This document shows positions 37,191 through 48,374 of a stretch of DNA of 64,000 nt, piece by piece (position 1 is the stretch's first letter; every line of letters begins with the position of its first letter). Source of the stretch: Actinomycetota bacterium (GTDB lineage Bacteria; Actinomycetota; Thermoleophilia; Solirubrobacterales; Solirubrobacteraceae); the NCBI GenBank assembly GCA_018268595.1, contig JAFDWH010000021.1, positions 62,001 through 126,000 of the forward strand, given 5' to 3'. A program made the translations under genes and the position numbers. The notes under the pieces were generated by a model that worked only from the letters and a program-made list of their open reading frames with translations, ran no database searches and was not told where the DNA came from.

Positions 37191-37832
37191 TCAGCGGCCG
37201 AGCTTCGCGACCGCTGCCGCCAGCTTGGCGGGATCGCGCAGCGGCGGCCCGTGCCCGAAGCAGACGAGCGCGGGCTCGAGCGCGGCGATGCGGCGCGCCG
37301 ACTCGCGGTTGCGCGCGGGGTCCGGGCTGAGGCCCCGCGGCGGCTCCTGGATCGGGCCGCGCAGCAGGAACGGGTTGAAGCCCCACATCACGTCCCCGCA
37401 CAGCAGCGTGCGGTCCGACTCGCGCCAGTAGGAGACGTGGCCGGGGGAGTGACCGGGCGTCTCCAGCACGGTGAAGCCGGCGACCTCGTCGCCCTCGCGC
37501 AGCCGTCTGGCGACCGGATGCGCAGGCGGCCCGGGCAGCATGCGCCCGCCCTTCCAGACGATCCTGCCGCGCTCGACCGCCTCCGCGTCGGCGGCGCCGC
37601 ACCACAACGGGATGTGGTGTCGGTCGCAGATCGCGTGGCTGGAGCCGTAGTGGTCGGGGTGCGCGTGCGTCAGCGCGTGCGCACTGATCGCGCGACCCTG
37701 GAGCTGCTTGAGGATGCGGCCCTTGTCGATCCGCGTGCCCGCGTCGACCAGCACGTCGCCGATCACGTACACGTTGACCGCGTTCGGCGGAAAGCCGGAC
37801 AGGTGCCAGACGTCGTCGGCGAGCTGCTGCAC
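37191..37832 (-). CDS. Metallo-beta-lactamase fold hydrolase
   Basis: Binuclear metal hydrolase, glyoxalase-II-like. The motif THAHPDHYG supplies the first metal site. LETPGHSPGHVSYW and LLCGDVMW supply the next ligands, and CFGHGPPL the last His. Length is 213 aa. GTG 37832 lies 6 nt after a minus-strand TAGGCT (37844-37839). Specific substrate not predictable. Confidence 0.88.
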   Translation of the reverse strand: MQQLADDVWHLSGFPPNAVNVYVIGDVLVDAGTRIDKGRILKQLQGRAISAHALTHAHPDHYGSSHAICDRHHIPLWCGAADAEAVERGRIVWKGGRMLPGPPAHPVARRLREGDEVAGFTVLETPGHSPGHVSYWRESDRTLLCGDVMWGFNPFLLRGPIQEPPRGLSPDPARNRESARRIAALEPALVCFGHGPPLRDPAKLAAAVAKLGR

Positions 37833-37938
37833 GGCCGCAGCCTATGCCACCGCGACGGCCGCCTGCGCAGGTCCGCCGCTCCGCCTGCGCCGAATCGTCG
37901 CGAACGCGTCTGGAGCCGTTGCATGGGCCGCGGCGAGC

Positions 37939-38106
37939 GTGCCGCGGGTGGGCAGACGGCAGCGGCACAGCGAGTTCGACGAGACCAACGACGATGACCT
38001 GAAGCGCATGGCGAACGACAAGTCGCGGTCGAGAGCGGACCGCCTCAAGCTTGTCGCGGAGCTGAAGTTTCGGAAGGTGCGGAACAGACAGAAGCGGTCG
38101 AAATGA
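37939..38106 (+). CDS. Small basic hypothetical protein (55 aa)
   Basis: VPRVGRRQRHSEFDETNDDD... ending KVRNRQKRSK: an acidic patch followed by a strongly basic C-terminal helix. It is too short for family assignment. Support comes from an ATGA overlap with the next ORF and from composition less GC-rich than the neighbours. GTG 37948 is an alternative start. Function unknown. Confidence 0.45.
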   Translation: MPRVGRRQRHSEFDETNDDDLKRMANDKSRSRADRLKLVAELKFRKVRNRQKRSK

Positions 38107-38381
38107 GCCACAGCCCGATTTACACTCGTCGCATGGCCTATGTCCATCCCGAGGGGCTTCGGCTCGACTCCGTTCCTCGTCATCGTCCGCGGTACCGGTG
38201 GCGAACGTGGATTCGCGGACGCGTGCCGTGGGCGATGGTCGACTGGTTCCCTAAGGGCCGCAAGGACTGCGGCCAGCACGAGTGGTACGCCTGCGACCAT
38301 GACACCGACCGCTGCTACCACTGCGAAGTCGGCGTGCGCCCTCGTCGGCTCTTCCCGCCCGGCGAGACGCCGGCGCGCTGA
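38103..38381 (+). CDS. Small Cys/His-rich hypothetical protein
   Basis: 92 aa. The C-terminal half carries CGQHEWYACDHDTDRCYHC, an arrangement of four Cys and several His that could hold one zinc ion. The N-terminal half is Arg/Trp-rich. ATG 38103 overlaps the preceding stop (ATGA), so the two are translationally coupled; ATG 38133 is an alternative. A nucleic-acid-binding role is only a guess. Confidence 0.5.
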   Translation: MSHSPIYTRRMAYVHPEGLRLDSVPRHRPRYRWRTWIRGRVPWAMVDWFPKGRKDCGQHEWYACDHDTDRCYHCEVGVRPRRLFPPGETPAR

Positions 38382-38404
38382 CCCGGCGCGCTCCCAGGCT
38401 GGGG

Positions 38405-38429
38405 GAACGTCTGTTCGCTCGCCTATAGT
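38405..38429 (+). promoter_or_regulatory. SOS box and -10 for uvrA
   Basis: GAACGTCTGTTC (38405-38416) matches the Gram-positive/actinobacterial LexA half-sites GAAC-N4-GTTC. TATAGT (38424-38429) is the -10 and lies 8 nt before ATG 38438. LexA binding would sit in the -35/spacer region and block initiation, so uvrA is predicted to be DNA-damage inducible and leaderless. Confidence 0.75.
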
Positions 38430-38437
38430 CAGTGCGG

Positions 38438-41305
<2,868 letters not shown>

Positions 41306-41374
41306 CGGGCCGGGGCAGGCGTCGCCGCCCGGCGCGTCAGGGCGTCGCGCGGCGCAGCGGGGAGTCCCGACGGG

Positions 41375-41692
41375 TCAGGGCGTCGTGCGCGGGAGGTGGC
41401 GGCGCTGCGTCACGGCGCTTCGGCGCTCGGACGCGGCCGCCGCGCCGGCGGACAGCCGTGCGCCCTGTCGCTGGGCCTCCGTGCGCACGAGCCGTGAGGC
41501 CACGCGCGCGTGGTGCTCGGCGTCGAGCGCGAGCAGCGCCAGCCCGGCCACGAGCGTCAGGATCGCGGCGAACGTCCCGAAGACGATCCCGGCGGCGATC
41601 CCGAGCGCCGCCAGCAACGTCATGCGCGGCGCCACGCGGCGCTCCGGCGCCTGTGCGGTCGAAGCTCTGCGGTCCCCTCCGTGGTGCGACAT
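41375..41692 (-). CDS. Small membrane protein
   Basis: 105 aa. A Ser/His/Arg-rich N-terminus is followed by a long hydrophobic segment (about 26-55, enough for one or two TM helices), then an Arg/Ala-rich helix. ATG 41692 is preferred because GGGAGGG lies 6 nt upstream; ATG 41698 abuts it. The 69-nt gap to uvrA holds a short direct repeat (GTCAGGGCGTCG, twice nearby). Family not recognised. Confidence 0.6.
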   Translation of the reverse strand: MSHHGGDRRASTAQAPERRVAPRMTLLAALGIAAGIVFGTFAAILTLVAGLALLALDAEHHARVASRLVRTEAQRQGARLSAGAAAASERRSAVTQRRHLPRTTP

Positions 41693-41793
41693 GACCATCC
41701 CTCCCGTTCGGCGCTAGTGGCGACCGTATGCCCGCACGGCCGGCCGTTCATCCGCCCGCGGCCGACCTGGGCGCGCGATAGCGTGTCGCCGCG

Positions 41794-42381
41794 ATGAGCG
41801 AGCTGGCGCGCCAGGCCCGTGTGTGGGCCCAGAAGTGGCGCTGGTACGAGCGCAACGCGCTGCCGTGGAACCGGGCGCGCATCCACTGGGAGCTGCTGCG
41901 CCGCGACGCATTCGCGCGCTGGCCGCTGGAGGGCAACGTGCTGGAGGCGCTCGCCGACGGCCGCCTGGAGCTCGGCCCGCACGTGCTGCTGGAGCCCGGC
42001 GTGTGGCTGACCGCGCCCGCGCCCGGTCGCATCCGCATCGGCGCAGGGACGTTCTTGAACCGCAACGTGATGGTGGCGGCGGTCGAGCTGGTCGAGATCG
42101 GCGCGCACTGCATGCTCGCCAACGGCTGCTTCGTGACCGACGGCAACCATCGCTTCGACGACCCCGACACGCCGGTCCCGTGGCAGGGCTTCACGAGCAA
42201 GGGGCCGACGCGCATCGGCGACAACGTCTGGTGCGGCGCGAACGTGGTCGTCACGAGCGGCGTGACGATCGGTGAGCGTGCCGTGATCGGCGCCAACTCC
42301 GTCGTCACGAGCGACGTCCCGCCGGGCACGATCGCCGCCGGCGCGCCCGCAAAGGTTCTCCGCGCCATCGACTACGGGTAA
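41794..42381 (+). CDS. Hexapeptide-repeat acyltransferase
   Basis: Left-handed beta-helix acetyltransferase, maltose/galactoside O-acetyltransferase-like. The C-terminal half shows hexapeptide turns (IGAGTFLNRNVMVA, IGDNVWCGANVVV, VTIGERAVIGANSVV) and the terminal block GTIAAGAPAKVLR. GNHRF is the likely active-site region. Length is 195 aa. ATG 41794 follows TAGCGT (41779-41784) by 9 nt. Acceptor unknown. Confidence 0.87.
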   Translation: MSELARQARVWAQKWRWYERNALPWNRARIHWELLRRDAFARWPLEGNVLEALADGRLELGPHVLLEPGVWLTAPAPGRIRIGAGTFLNRNVMVAAVELVEIGAHCMLANGCFVTDGNHRFDDPDTPVPWQGFTSKGPTRIGDNVWCGANVVVTSGVTIGERAVIGANSVVTSDVPPGTIAAGAPAKVLRAIDYG

Positions 42382-42393
42382 GCCCCCGGCACC

Positions 42394-44025
42394 ATGTCGA
42401 AGCGACTTGTGCTGCTCGTGCTGGCCGCGTCGCAGTTCCTCATGGTGCTCGACGCGGCCGTCATGAACGTGTCGATCTCGCAGCTCGTGGCGGACTTCGA
42501 CACGACCGTCACGACGATCCAGGGCGTCATCACGCTCTACGCGCTCGTGATGGCGGCGCTGTTCATGACTGGTGGGAAGCTCGGCGACATCTTCGGCCGG
42601 CGCCGCACGTTCGTCATCGGCCACGTCGTCTACGGCGCCGGCTCGCTGCTGACGGCGCTGTCGTGGTCGGTCGCCTCGCTCACGCTCGGCTGGTCGATCC
42701 TCGAGGGGATCGGCGCCGCGATGGTGCTGCCGGCGCTCGCCGCGCTCGTCGCCGGCAACTTCGAGGGCAGAGCGCGCGCGGCCGCCTACGGGGCGCTCGG
42801 CGGAGTCGCCGGCGCGGCGATCGCGGTCGGGCCGATCCTCGGCGGCTGGCTCACGACCGAGCTGACGTGGCGGCTCGTGTTCGCCGGCGAGGTCGTGCTC
42901 GTGATCGCGATCGTGCTGGCGACGCCGCGGCTCGTCTCCGACGTCCCGCGCGAGGAGCCGGCGCCGCGGCTCGACTGGGTCGGCGCGGTGCTGAGCGCGC
43001 TCGGCCTCGGGCTCGTCGTGTTCGGCGTGCTGCAGGCCAGCTCGTGGGGCTGGCTGGCGCCGCGCAACTCGCCGATCGAGCCGTTCGGCTTCTCGCTGAC
43101 CCCGTTCGTGGTCGCCGCCGGCGGCGTGCTGTTGGCGTCGTTCCGCGCGTGGGAGCGGCGCGAGGAGCAGCACGGACGCCCGCCGCTCGTGCACTTCGCG
43201 CTGCTGAGGCGCGTCGTCCTGCGCAGCGGGCTCGCGACGCTGCTGGGCCAGAACGTCGTGCTGATGGGGGTCTTCTTCGCGATCCCGCTCTACCTGCAGA
43301 TCGTGCAGGGCTTCGACGCCTTCCAGACCGGCCTGCGGATGCTGCCTACGTCCGTCGCGCTGCTGCTGACCGCGCTGCTCGGCGCGCGCCTGGCCGGCCG
43401 CTTCTCGCCGCGCGCGATCGTGCGCGCCGGCTTCCTCGTGCTGCTCGCGTCGGTCGCGTTCCTGCTGGGGACGATCGACCCGCAGATCGACACGACCGAC
43501 TTCGCCGTCGCGATGGCGGTGCTGGGGATCGGCATGGGGCTGGTCGTCTCGCAGCTCGGCAACGTCGTGCAGTCGGCCGTCGAGGAGCAGGACCGCAGCG
43601 AGGCCGGCGGCCTGCAGTACACCGCCCAGCAGCTCGGCTCCTCGCTCGGCACCGCGCTGATCGGCGCGATCGTGATCACCGGCCTGGCGGCCGCGTTCGC
43701 CGCCAACGTCGCGGCCGACCCGCAGATCTCGCAGGCGACGCGCGACCAGGTGTCGGTGCGGCTCGAGGGCGAGCTGTCGTTCGTCGACACCGCCAGCGTC
43801 GAGCAGGCGGCGAAGCAGAGCGGCCTGTCGGCGGGAGAGACGGCGGCGCTCGTCGACGGCTACGCCGACGCGCAGTTGAAGGCGCTCAAGGTGGGCCTGC
43901 TGGCCTGCGGCTTCGTCGTGCTGGCGTCGCTGCTCGCGACCCACGGCCTGCCGCGGCGTCGGACGCGCGAGGCCGCCGCGGAGGAGGAGGACGACGAGGG
44001 CGAAGCCGCGCTCGCGCCCGCGTGA
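42394..44025 (+). CDS. MFS multidrug exporter, DHA2 (EmrB/QacA) family
   Basis: 14-TM proton-coupled exporter. Motif D1 is LDAAVMNVSIS, motif A GGKLGDIFGRRR, and motif C region GALGGVAGAAIAVGPILGGWL. Length is 543 aa, with an acidic C-terminal tail (AAEEEDDEGE). It starts 12 nt after the acyltransferase stop, so the two may form an operon. Substrate unknown. Confidence 0.9.
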   Translation: MSKRLVLLVLAASQFLMVLDAAVMNVSISQLVADFDTTVTTIQGVITLYALVMAALFMTGGKLGDIFGRRRTFVIGHVVYGAGSLLTALSWSVASLTLGWSILEGIGAAMVLPALAALVAGNFEGRARAAAYGALGGVAGAAIAVGPILGGWLTTELTWRLVFAGEVVLVIAIVLATPRLVSDVPREEPAPRLDWVGAVLSALGLGLVVFGVLQASSWGWLAPRNSPIEPFGFSLTPFVVAAGGVLLASFRAWERREEQHGRPPLVHFALLRRVVLRSGLATLLGQNVVLMGVFFAIPLYLQIVQGFDAFQTGLRMLPTSVALLLTALLGARLAGRFSPRAIVRAGFLVLLASVAFLLGTIDPQIDTTDFAVAMAVLGIGMGLVVSQLGNVVQSAVEEQDRSEAGGLQYTAQQLGSSLGTALIGAIVITGLAAAFAANVAADPQISQATRDQVSVRLEGELSFVDTASVEQAAKQSGLSAGETAALVDGYADAQLKALKVGLLACGFVVLASLLATHGLPRRRTREAAAEEEDDEGEAALAPA

Positions 44026-44038
44026 GGCGGGCGCCCGC

Positions 44039-44069
44039 GGCGCCGGCCGCCGCGTCCGGCGGCGGCGCC
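44039..44069. terminator. GC-rich bidirectional hairpin
   Basis: Arms GGCGCCGGCCGCCG (44039-44052) and CGGCGGCGGCGCC (44057-44069) pair with one bulge around loop CGTC. It lies between the convergent MFS exporter and the phosphate-transport operon. Confidence 0.6.
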
Positions 44070-44071
44070 GC

Positions 44072-44317
44072 CTACTTGCTCAGCATCGTGCTGACGCCGA
44101 ACGCGATCGCCGCCACCACGACGAGCAGCCCGAGGACCGCCATCAGGCCGTGAAGGCCCGCCGCGATCGGCCGCTCGCGCCCGCGCTCGCCGGCGCGCAC
44201 CGACCCGCGGATCACGAGCGAGAAGGCGAGGCTGACGACGACGCCGGCGATCAGCGCGACGTAGACGACCTGCACGAGCTGGCCGAGGTCGACGATCTTG
44301 GTGGCGAGCGCGGTCAC
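44072..44317 (-). CDS. Small membrane protein of the pit operon
   Basis: 81 aa with two TM segments (about 15-36 and 53-77) separated by an Arg-rich loop (GSVRAGERGRERP). GTG 44317 overlaps the pit stop (GTGA), so it is translationally coupled and probably a membrane partner of the phosphate transporter. I do not recognise a named family. Confidence 0.7.
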   Translation of the reverse strand: MTALATKIVDLGQLVQVVYVALIAGVVVSLAFSLVIRGSVRAGERGRERPIAAGLHGLMAVLGLLVVVAAIAFGVSTMLSK

Positions 44318-45432
44318 GCGCTCGTCCCCTCGGCGGTCGTCGTGATCGCGGCGCCCTGCTGGAGGCGGCGCACGAACACCCACACGACGAACGCGACGCC
44401 GGCCGCCGCGACGACGATCGGCCCCGCCACGCCGCCGCCGAACAGGCGCGTGACGCCGTAGACGACGCCGCCGACCAGCGCGGCCGCCGGCAGCGTCAGC
44501 ACCCACGCGACGACGATGTTGCCGGCGACGCCCCAGCGCACCGCCGACAGCCGCTTGGCGGCGCCCGCGCCCATCACCGCGCCGGAGATCGTGTGGGTGG
44601 TCGAGAGCGGATAGCCGAAGTGCGTCGCGGCGAGGATCACGGCCGCGCCGGAGCCCTGCGCGGCGAAGCCCTGCGCCGGGTCCATCTTGATGATGCGGCT
44701 GCCCATCGTCTTGATGATCCGCCAGCCGCCCAGCCAGGTCCCGAGCGCGATCGCCGTCGCGGCCGAGACGACGACCCACGTCGGCACGGTCGCATCGGGC
44801 GCGAGGTTGCCGTTCGCGATCAGCGCGAGCGTGATCACGCCCATCGTCTTCTGCGCGTCGTTGGTGCCGTGCGCGAGCGCGAGCATCTGGCCCGACAGCA
44901 CTTGCCCGAGGCGGTAGCCGCGGCTGACCGGCCCGGGCGCGAGCCGCCCGACGACTCGATAGCAGACGACGATCCCGATCCCGGCGACGGCGAACGCCAG
45001 CACCGGCGCGATCACGGCCGGCACGAGCACCTTGCCGGCGAGGCCGTCGAAATGGACCGCGCTCGTGCCGTGCGCCGCCAGCATCGCGCCGACGACGCCG
45101 CCGACGAGTGCGTGCGAGCTGCTCGACGGCAGCCCGAAGTACCACGTCACGAGGTTCCAGACGATCGCGCCGACGAGCCCGGCGAACACGATCGTCGTCG
45201 TCACGAGCTGCTGGTCGACGATGTCCTTCGCGATCGTCGCGGCGACCGCGAGCGACAGGAACGCGCCGACGAAGTTGAGCAGCGCCGCGAGCGTGACGGC
45301 CACGCGCGGCGGCAGCGCGCGCGTCGAGATCGTCGTCGCGACGACGTTGGCGGTGTCGTGGAAGCCGTTCGTGAAGTCGAACGCGAGCGCCGTCGCAACG
45401 ACGATCCCGAGGATGACGTCCGCGCCGTCCAT
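44314..45432 (-). CDS. pit: Low-affinity inorganic phosphate transporter Pit
   Basis: PiT-family (PF01384) symporter. Duplicated signatures are DFTNGFHDTANVVAT near the N-terminus and GHGTND-like LALAHGTNDAQKTMG in the second half. GLPSSSSHALVGG and YPLSTTHTISGAVMG are the paired helical hairpins. Length is 372 aa. It follows a DUF47 gene by 36 nt on the same strand, the classical DUF47-pit pair. Confidence 0.93.
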   Translation of the reverse strand: MDGADVILGIVVATALAFDFTNGFHDTANVVATTISTRALPPRVAVTLAALLNFVGAFLSLAVAATIAKDIVDQQLVTTTIVFAGLVGAIVWNLVTWYFGLPSSSSHALVGGVVGAMLAAHGTSAVHFDGLAGKVLVPAVIAPVLAFAVAGIGIVVCYRVVGRLAPGPVSRGYRLGQVLSGQMLALAHGTNDAQKTMGVITLALIANGNLAPDATVPTWVVVSAATAIALGTWLGGWRIIKTMGSRIIKMDPAQGFAAQGSGAAVILAATHFGYPLSTTHTISGAVMGAGAAKRLSAVRWGVAGNIVVAWVLTLPAAALVGGVVYGVTRLFGGGVAGPIVVAAAGVAFVVWVFVRRLQQGAAITTTAEGTSA

Positions 45433-45468
45433 CTCAGCGGTGCGGCCCGGAGTGGGGAACGGGGCCTG

Positions 45469-46095
45469 TCACGAGTTCTTGATCACGATGCCCGACAGCG
45501 TGTTCGCGACCCGCTCGGTCGAGTCGATCGCCTCCTCGAGGCGCTCGAACAGGTCCTTCCAGCGGATCACGACCATCGGGTCGATGCCGGTGTCGAACAG
45601 CGACGCGATCGCCTCGCGGGTGACGCGGTCGCCCTCGTTCTCGAGCCGGTGGATCTCGACCGTGTAGTGCGAGATGTCCTTGAAGTCGCGCATCCGCGGC
45701 ATTGCCTCGGAGATCTGGCGGGCCGCCTGCATCAGGATGTGCGCGAGCCGCTGCGCCTGCTCCATCGGCGCCTCGACCTTGTAGAGCCCGAGGTAGTCGG
45801 CGACCTCCTCGGTGTAGTCGACGATGTCGTCGAGCGCCGAGGCCAGCTCGAGGATGTCCTCGCGGTCGATCGGCGTGACGAACGTCTGGTTGAGCCGCTG
45901 CACGATGTCGTGCGTGATGCGGTCGCCCTCCTGCTCGCACAGGAGGATCTCGCGCGCCAGCTCCTTCGTGTCCGGGTAGTTGCGCAGCATCCGATCGAGC
46001 AGATCGGCGGCGCGCAGGATGTTGGTGCCCGCCTCCTCGAACAGATCGAAGAACTCGCGGTCGCGTGGTGCGAAGACCTGTGACAGGCGCGCCAT
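45469..46095 (-). CDS. DUF47/PhoU-like phosphate transport regulator
   Basis: 208-aa all-helical protein of the DUF47 (TIGR00153) family. Acidic residues repeat at metal-cluster positions (LCEQEGDRITHDIV and HRLENEGDRVTREAI), as in PhoU. Its partner is the adjacent Pit transporter. ATG 46095 has AGGAGG 8 nt upstream. Three 11-nt-spaced GTGAA units just upstream are a PHO box. Confidence 0.92.
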   Translation of the reverse strand: MARLSQVFAPRDREFFDLFEEAGTNILRAADLLDRMLRNYPDTKELAREILLCEQEGDRITHDIVQRLNQTFVTPIDREDILELASALDDIVDYTEEVADYLGLYKVEAPMEQAQRLAHILMQAARQISEAMPRMRDFKDISHYTVEIHRLENEGDRVTREAIASLFDTGIDPMVVIRWKDLFERLEEAIDSTERVANTLSGIVIKNS

Positions 46096-46109
46096 GGCGC
46101 GGCCCTCCT

Positions 46110-46137
46110 GTGAACGTTGCGTGAAGGAGTTGTGAAA
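46110..46137 (-). promoter_or_regulatory. PHO box: three 11-nt direct repeats
   Basis: On the plus strand GTGAA starts at 46110, 46121 and 46132, exactly 11 nt apart. On the minus strand this reads TTCAC three times, matching the core of actinobacterial PhoP sites. It lies between a minus-strand TACACT (46152-46147) and the DUF47 ribosome site, downstream of the likely -10. That position would fit repression by PhoP during phosphate starvation. Confidence 0.7.
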
Positions 46138-46162
46138 GCCGCGCGCAGTGTAGACGGACGGT

Positions 46163-46187
46163 CGGCGGGCTGAGTGTCAGCCCGCCG
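46163..46187 (-). terminator. Perfect 11-bp hairpin after panB
   Basis: CGGCGGGCTGA, loop GTG, TCAGCCCGCCG. It starts 9 nt beyond the panB stop on the minus strand and ends the pantothenate operon before the phosphate operon promoter. Confidence 0.65.
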
Positions 46188-46196
46188 AGCCCGTTC

Positions 46197-47096
46197 TCAG
46201 CTGTCCGCGAGCAGCCGCCGGAACGCGTCCAGCTCGACCGGGTCGATCGAGTAGGTGTGGTCCGGGGCGGGGTAGCGCTGCGTGCGCACGTCCTCGACGT
46301 AGGCGCGCACGCCGGCGACCATCTCGTCCTGCAGGTCGGCGTAGCGCTTGACGAAGCGCGCGCCGACGCCCTCGCGGATTCCGAGCAGATCGTGGAAGAC
46401 CAGCACCTGGCCGTCGGTCGCGGCGCCGGCGCCGATCCCGATCACCGGGACCTCCATCCGCTCCATCAGCTCGTGCGCGACGGCCGCCGGGATCGCCTCG
46501 AAGACGATCGAGAAGCAGCCGGCCTGCTGCAGCGCGAGCGCGTCGCAGGCGACCTCGTGTGCGCGCGCGCCGGTGCGGCCCTGCGCGCGGTAGCCGCCGA
46601 GCTGCGTCGCCGTCTGGGGCGTGAGGCCGACGTGCCCCATCACGGGGATGCCGGCCTGCACGATCGCGCGGGCGCGCTGCGCCATCGCGCCGCCCTCGAG
46701 CTTGACGGCCTCGGCGCCGCCCTCCTTGACGAAGCGCTGCGCGGTCGCGACCGCCTGCTCGTCGGAGGCCTCGTAGGAGCCGAACGGCAGGTCGGCGACG
46801 AGCAGCGGCGTGCGCAGGCCGCGGCGTGTGGCGGCGCACAACATCAGCATCTCCTCGACCGACACGGGGACGGTGGAGGGGTAGCCGAGCACGGTCATCG
46901 CGCCGGAGTCGCCGACCAGCACGACGTCGACGCCGGCCGCCTCGGCGACCTGGGCGGACGGGTAGTCGTAGGCGGTGACCATCACGATCGGCTCGCCGAG
47001 GCGCTTCTTCTCGGCCAGCTCGGGGAGCGAGACGGGGAGCCGTTCGGCCGGCGGAGCGCCTGGCGCGACGGCTGTCGGGACGGGCGAGGCGGACAT
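46197..47096 (-). CDS. panB: Ketopantoate hydroxymethyltransferase
   Basis: First step of pantothenate synthesis from ketoisovalerate. TIM-barrel signatures are VMVTAYDYPSAQVAEAAGVD, VLVGDSGAMTVLGY, GGAEAVKLEGG, PVMGHVGLTPQ, and FEAIPAAVAHELM followed by GIGAGAATDGQVLVFHD. Length is 299 aa, with a Pro/Ala N-terminal extension. Last gene of the operon, 39 nt after panD. Confidence 0.95.
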   Translation of the reverse strand: MSASPVPTAVAPGAPPAERLPVSLPELAEKKRLGEPIVMVTAYDYPSAQVAEAAGVDVVLVGDSGAMTVLGYPSTVPVSVEEMLMLCAATRRGLRTPLLVADLPFGSYEASDEQAVATAQRFVKEGGAEAVKLEGGAMAQRARAIVQAGIPVMGHVGLTPQTATQLGGYRAQGRTGARAHEVACDALALQQAGCFSIVFEAIPAAVAHELMERMEVPVIGIGAGAATDGQVLVFHDLLGIREGVGARFVKRYADLQDEMVAGVRAYVEDVRTQRYPAPDHTYSIDPVELDAFRRLLADS

Positions 47097-47135
47097 GGCG
47101 GGTGCGTTCCTCTCTGACCGCGTGGTTGGCGCCCT

Positions 47136-47516
47136 CTACGAGAGGAGGGTCGCCACCTCGCTGTCGACGGTGACGATGCGGTTCTGTCTGTCGACGTGGA
47201 CGACCGTCGGCTCGTAGTGCTCCATCTCCACGCGGTCGTACTGCGCGTAGGAGATGACGATGATCGTGTCGCCGTGGTGCACGAGGCGGGCCGCGGCGCC
47301 GTTGACCTTGATCTCGCCGGAGCCGCGCTCGCCGGCGATCGTGTACGTCTCGAAGCGGGCGCCGTTGTCGACGTCGACGACGGCGACCTGCTCGTGCTCG
47401 AGGATGTCGGCGGCCTCGAGCAGCTCGGGGTCGACCGTGATCGAGCCGACGTAGTGCAGGTCGGAGGCGGTCACGGTCGCGCGGTGGATCTTCGACTTCA
47501 GCATCGTGCGAAGCAC
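47136..47516 (-). CDS. panD: Aspartate 1-decarboxylase proenzyme
   Basis: Makes beta-alanine. The self-cleavage site is YVGSITVD; Ser becomes the pyruvoyl cofactor after Gly-Ser cleavage. Catalytic Lys is in [24 protein letters not shown] and IISYAQY-like VISYAQYDR complete the signature. Length is 126 aa. It is 3 nt downstream of panC. Confidence 0.95.
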   Translation of the reverse strand: MLRTMLKSKIHRATVTASDLHYVGSITVDPELLEAADILEHEQVAVVDVDNGARFETYTIAGERGSGEIKVNGAAARLVHHGDTIIVISYAQYDRVEMEHYEPTVVHVDRQNRIVTVDSEVATLLS

Positions 47517-47519
47517 GGT

Positions 47520-48374
47520 TCAGGGTCTCCCGTTGGTTTGCAGGATCGTGTTGTCGATCAGGCGGGCAGGGCCGACGCGCGCGGCCAGCGCCACGAGCAC
47601 CTCCTGCTCGATCCGATCGACGGGGGCAAGCGTGTCGGCGGCGACGAGCGCGAGGTACTCGGGCTCGACGCCGTAGGGCTCCATCGCCGCGCGCGCGGCG
47701 GTCGCGACCGCGGCGGCGTCGCGCTCGCCGGCGGCGACGGCCTGCTCGGCGGCGTCGAGCGCGCGCCGCAGCGCGACGGCACGCTCGCGCTCGGCGGGGG
47801 CGAGGTAGGCGTTGCGGCTCGACATCGCGAGGCCGTCGGGCTCGCGCACGGTCGGGCAGACCTCGATCCGGGCCGGGATGTCGAGGTCCCGCACGACGCG
47901 GCGCACGACGAGCGCCTGCTGCGCGTCCTTCTGGCCGAAGAAGGCGACGTCCGGGCCGACCATGTTGAGCAGCTTCACGACGACGGTCGCGACGCCGTCG
48001 AAGTGGCCGGGTCGGTGCGCGCCTTCGAGCGGCTGCGCCAGCTCTCCGACAGCCACGGTCGTCTGGAAGCCATGCGGGTAGACCTCCTCGGCCGGCGGCG
48101 CGAACAGCACGTCCACGCCCGCCGCGGCGGCGATCTCGGCGTCGCGCGCCTCGTCGCGCGGGTACGCCGCGAGGTCCTCGCCCGCGCCGAACTGCGTCGG
48201 GTTGACGAACAGCGAGACGACCACGACGTCCGTCTCCGCGCGCGCCCGCTCCATCAGCGACACGTGGCCGGCGTGGAACGCGCCCATCGTCGGGACGAGG
48301 CCGATCGTGCGGCCCTCGGCGCGGGCCGCGCGCAGCTCGGCGCGCAGCTCCGCGACGGTGTGCAGCGTCCTCAT
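47520..48374 (-). CDS. panC: Pantothenate synthetase
   Basis: ATP-dependent condensation of pantoate and beta-alanine. Signatures are VPTMGAFHAGHVSLM (HIGH-like), VSLFVNPTQFG, FFGQKDAQQALVV and REPDGLAMSSRNAYL (KMSKS-like). Length is 284 aa. ATG 48374 overlaps the upstream DUF2520 gene stop (ATGA), fixing the start. Confidence 0.95.
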   Translation of the reverse strand: MRTLHTVAELRAELRAARAEGRTIGLVPTMGAFHAGHVSLMERARAETDVVVVSLFVNPTQFGAGEDLAAYPRDEARDAEIAAAAGVDVLFAPPAEEVYPHGFQTTVAVGELAQPLEGAHRPGHFDGVATVVVKLLNMVGPDVAFFGQKDAQQALVVRRVVRDLDIPARIEVCPTVREPDGLAMSSRNAYLAPAERERAVALRRALDAAEQAVAAGERDAAAVATAARAAMEPYGVEPEYLALVAADTLAPVDRIEQEVLVALAARVGPARLIDNTILQTNGRP

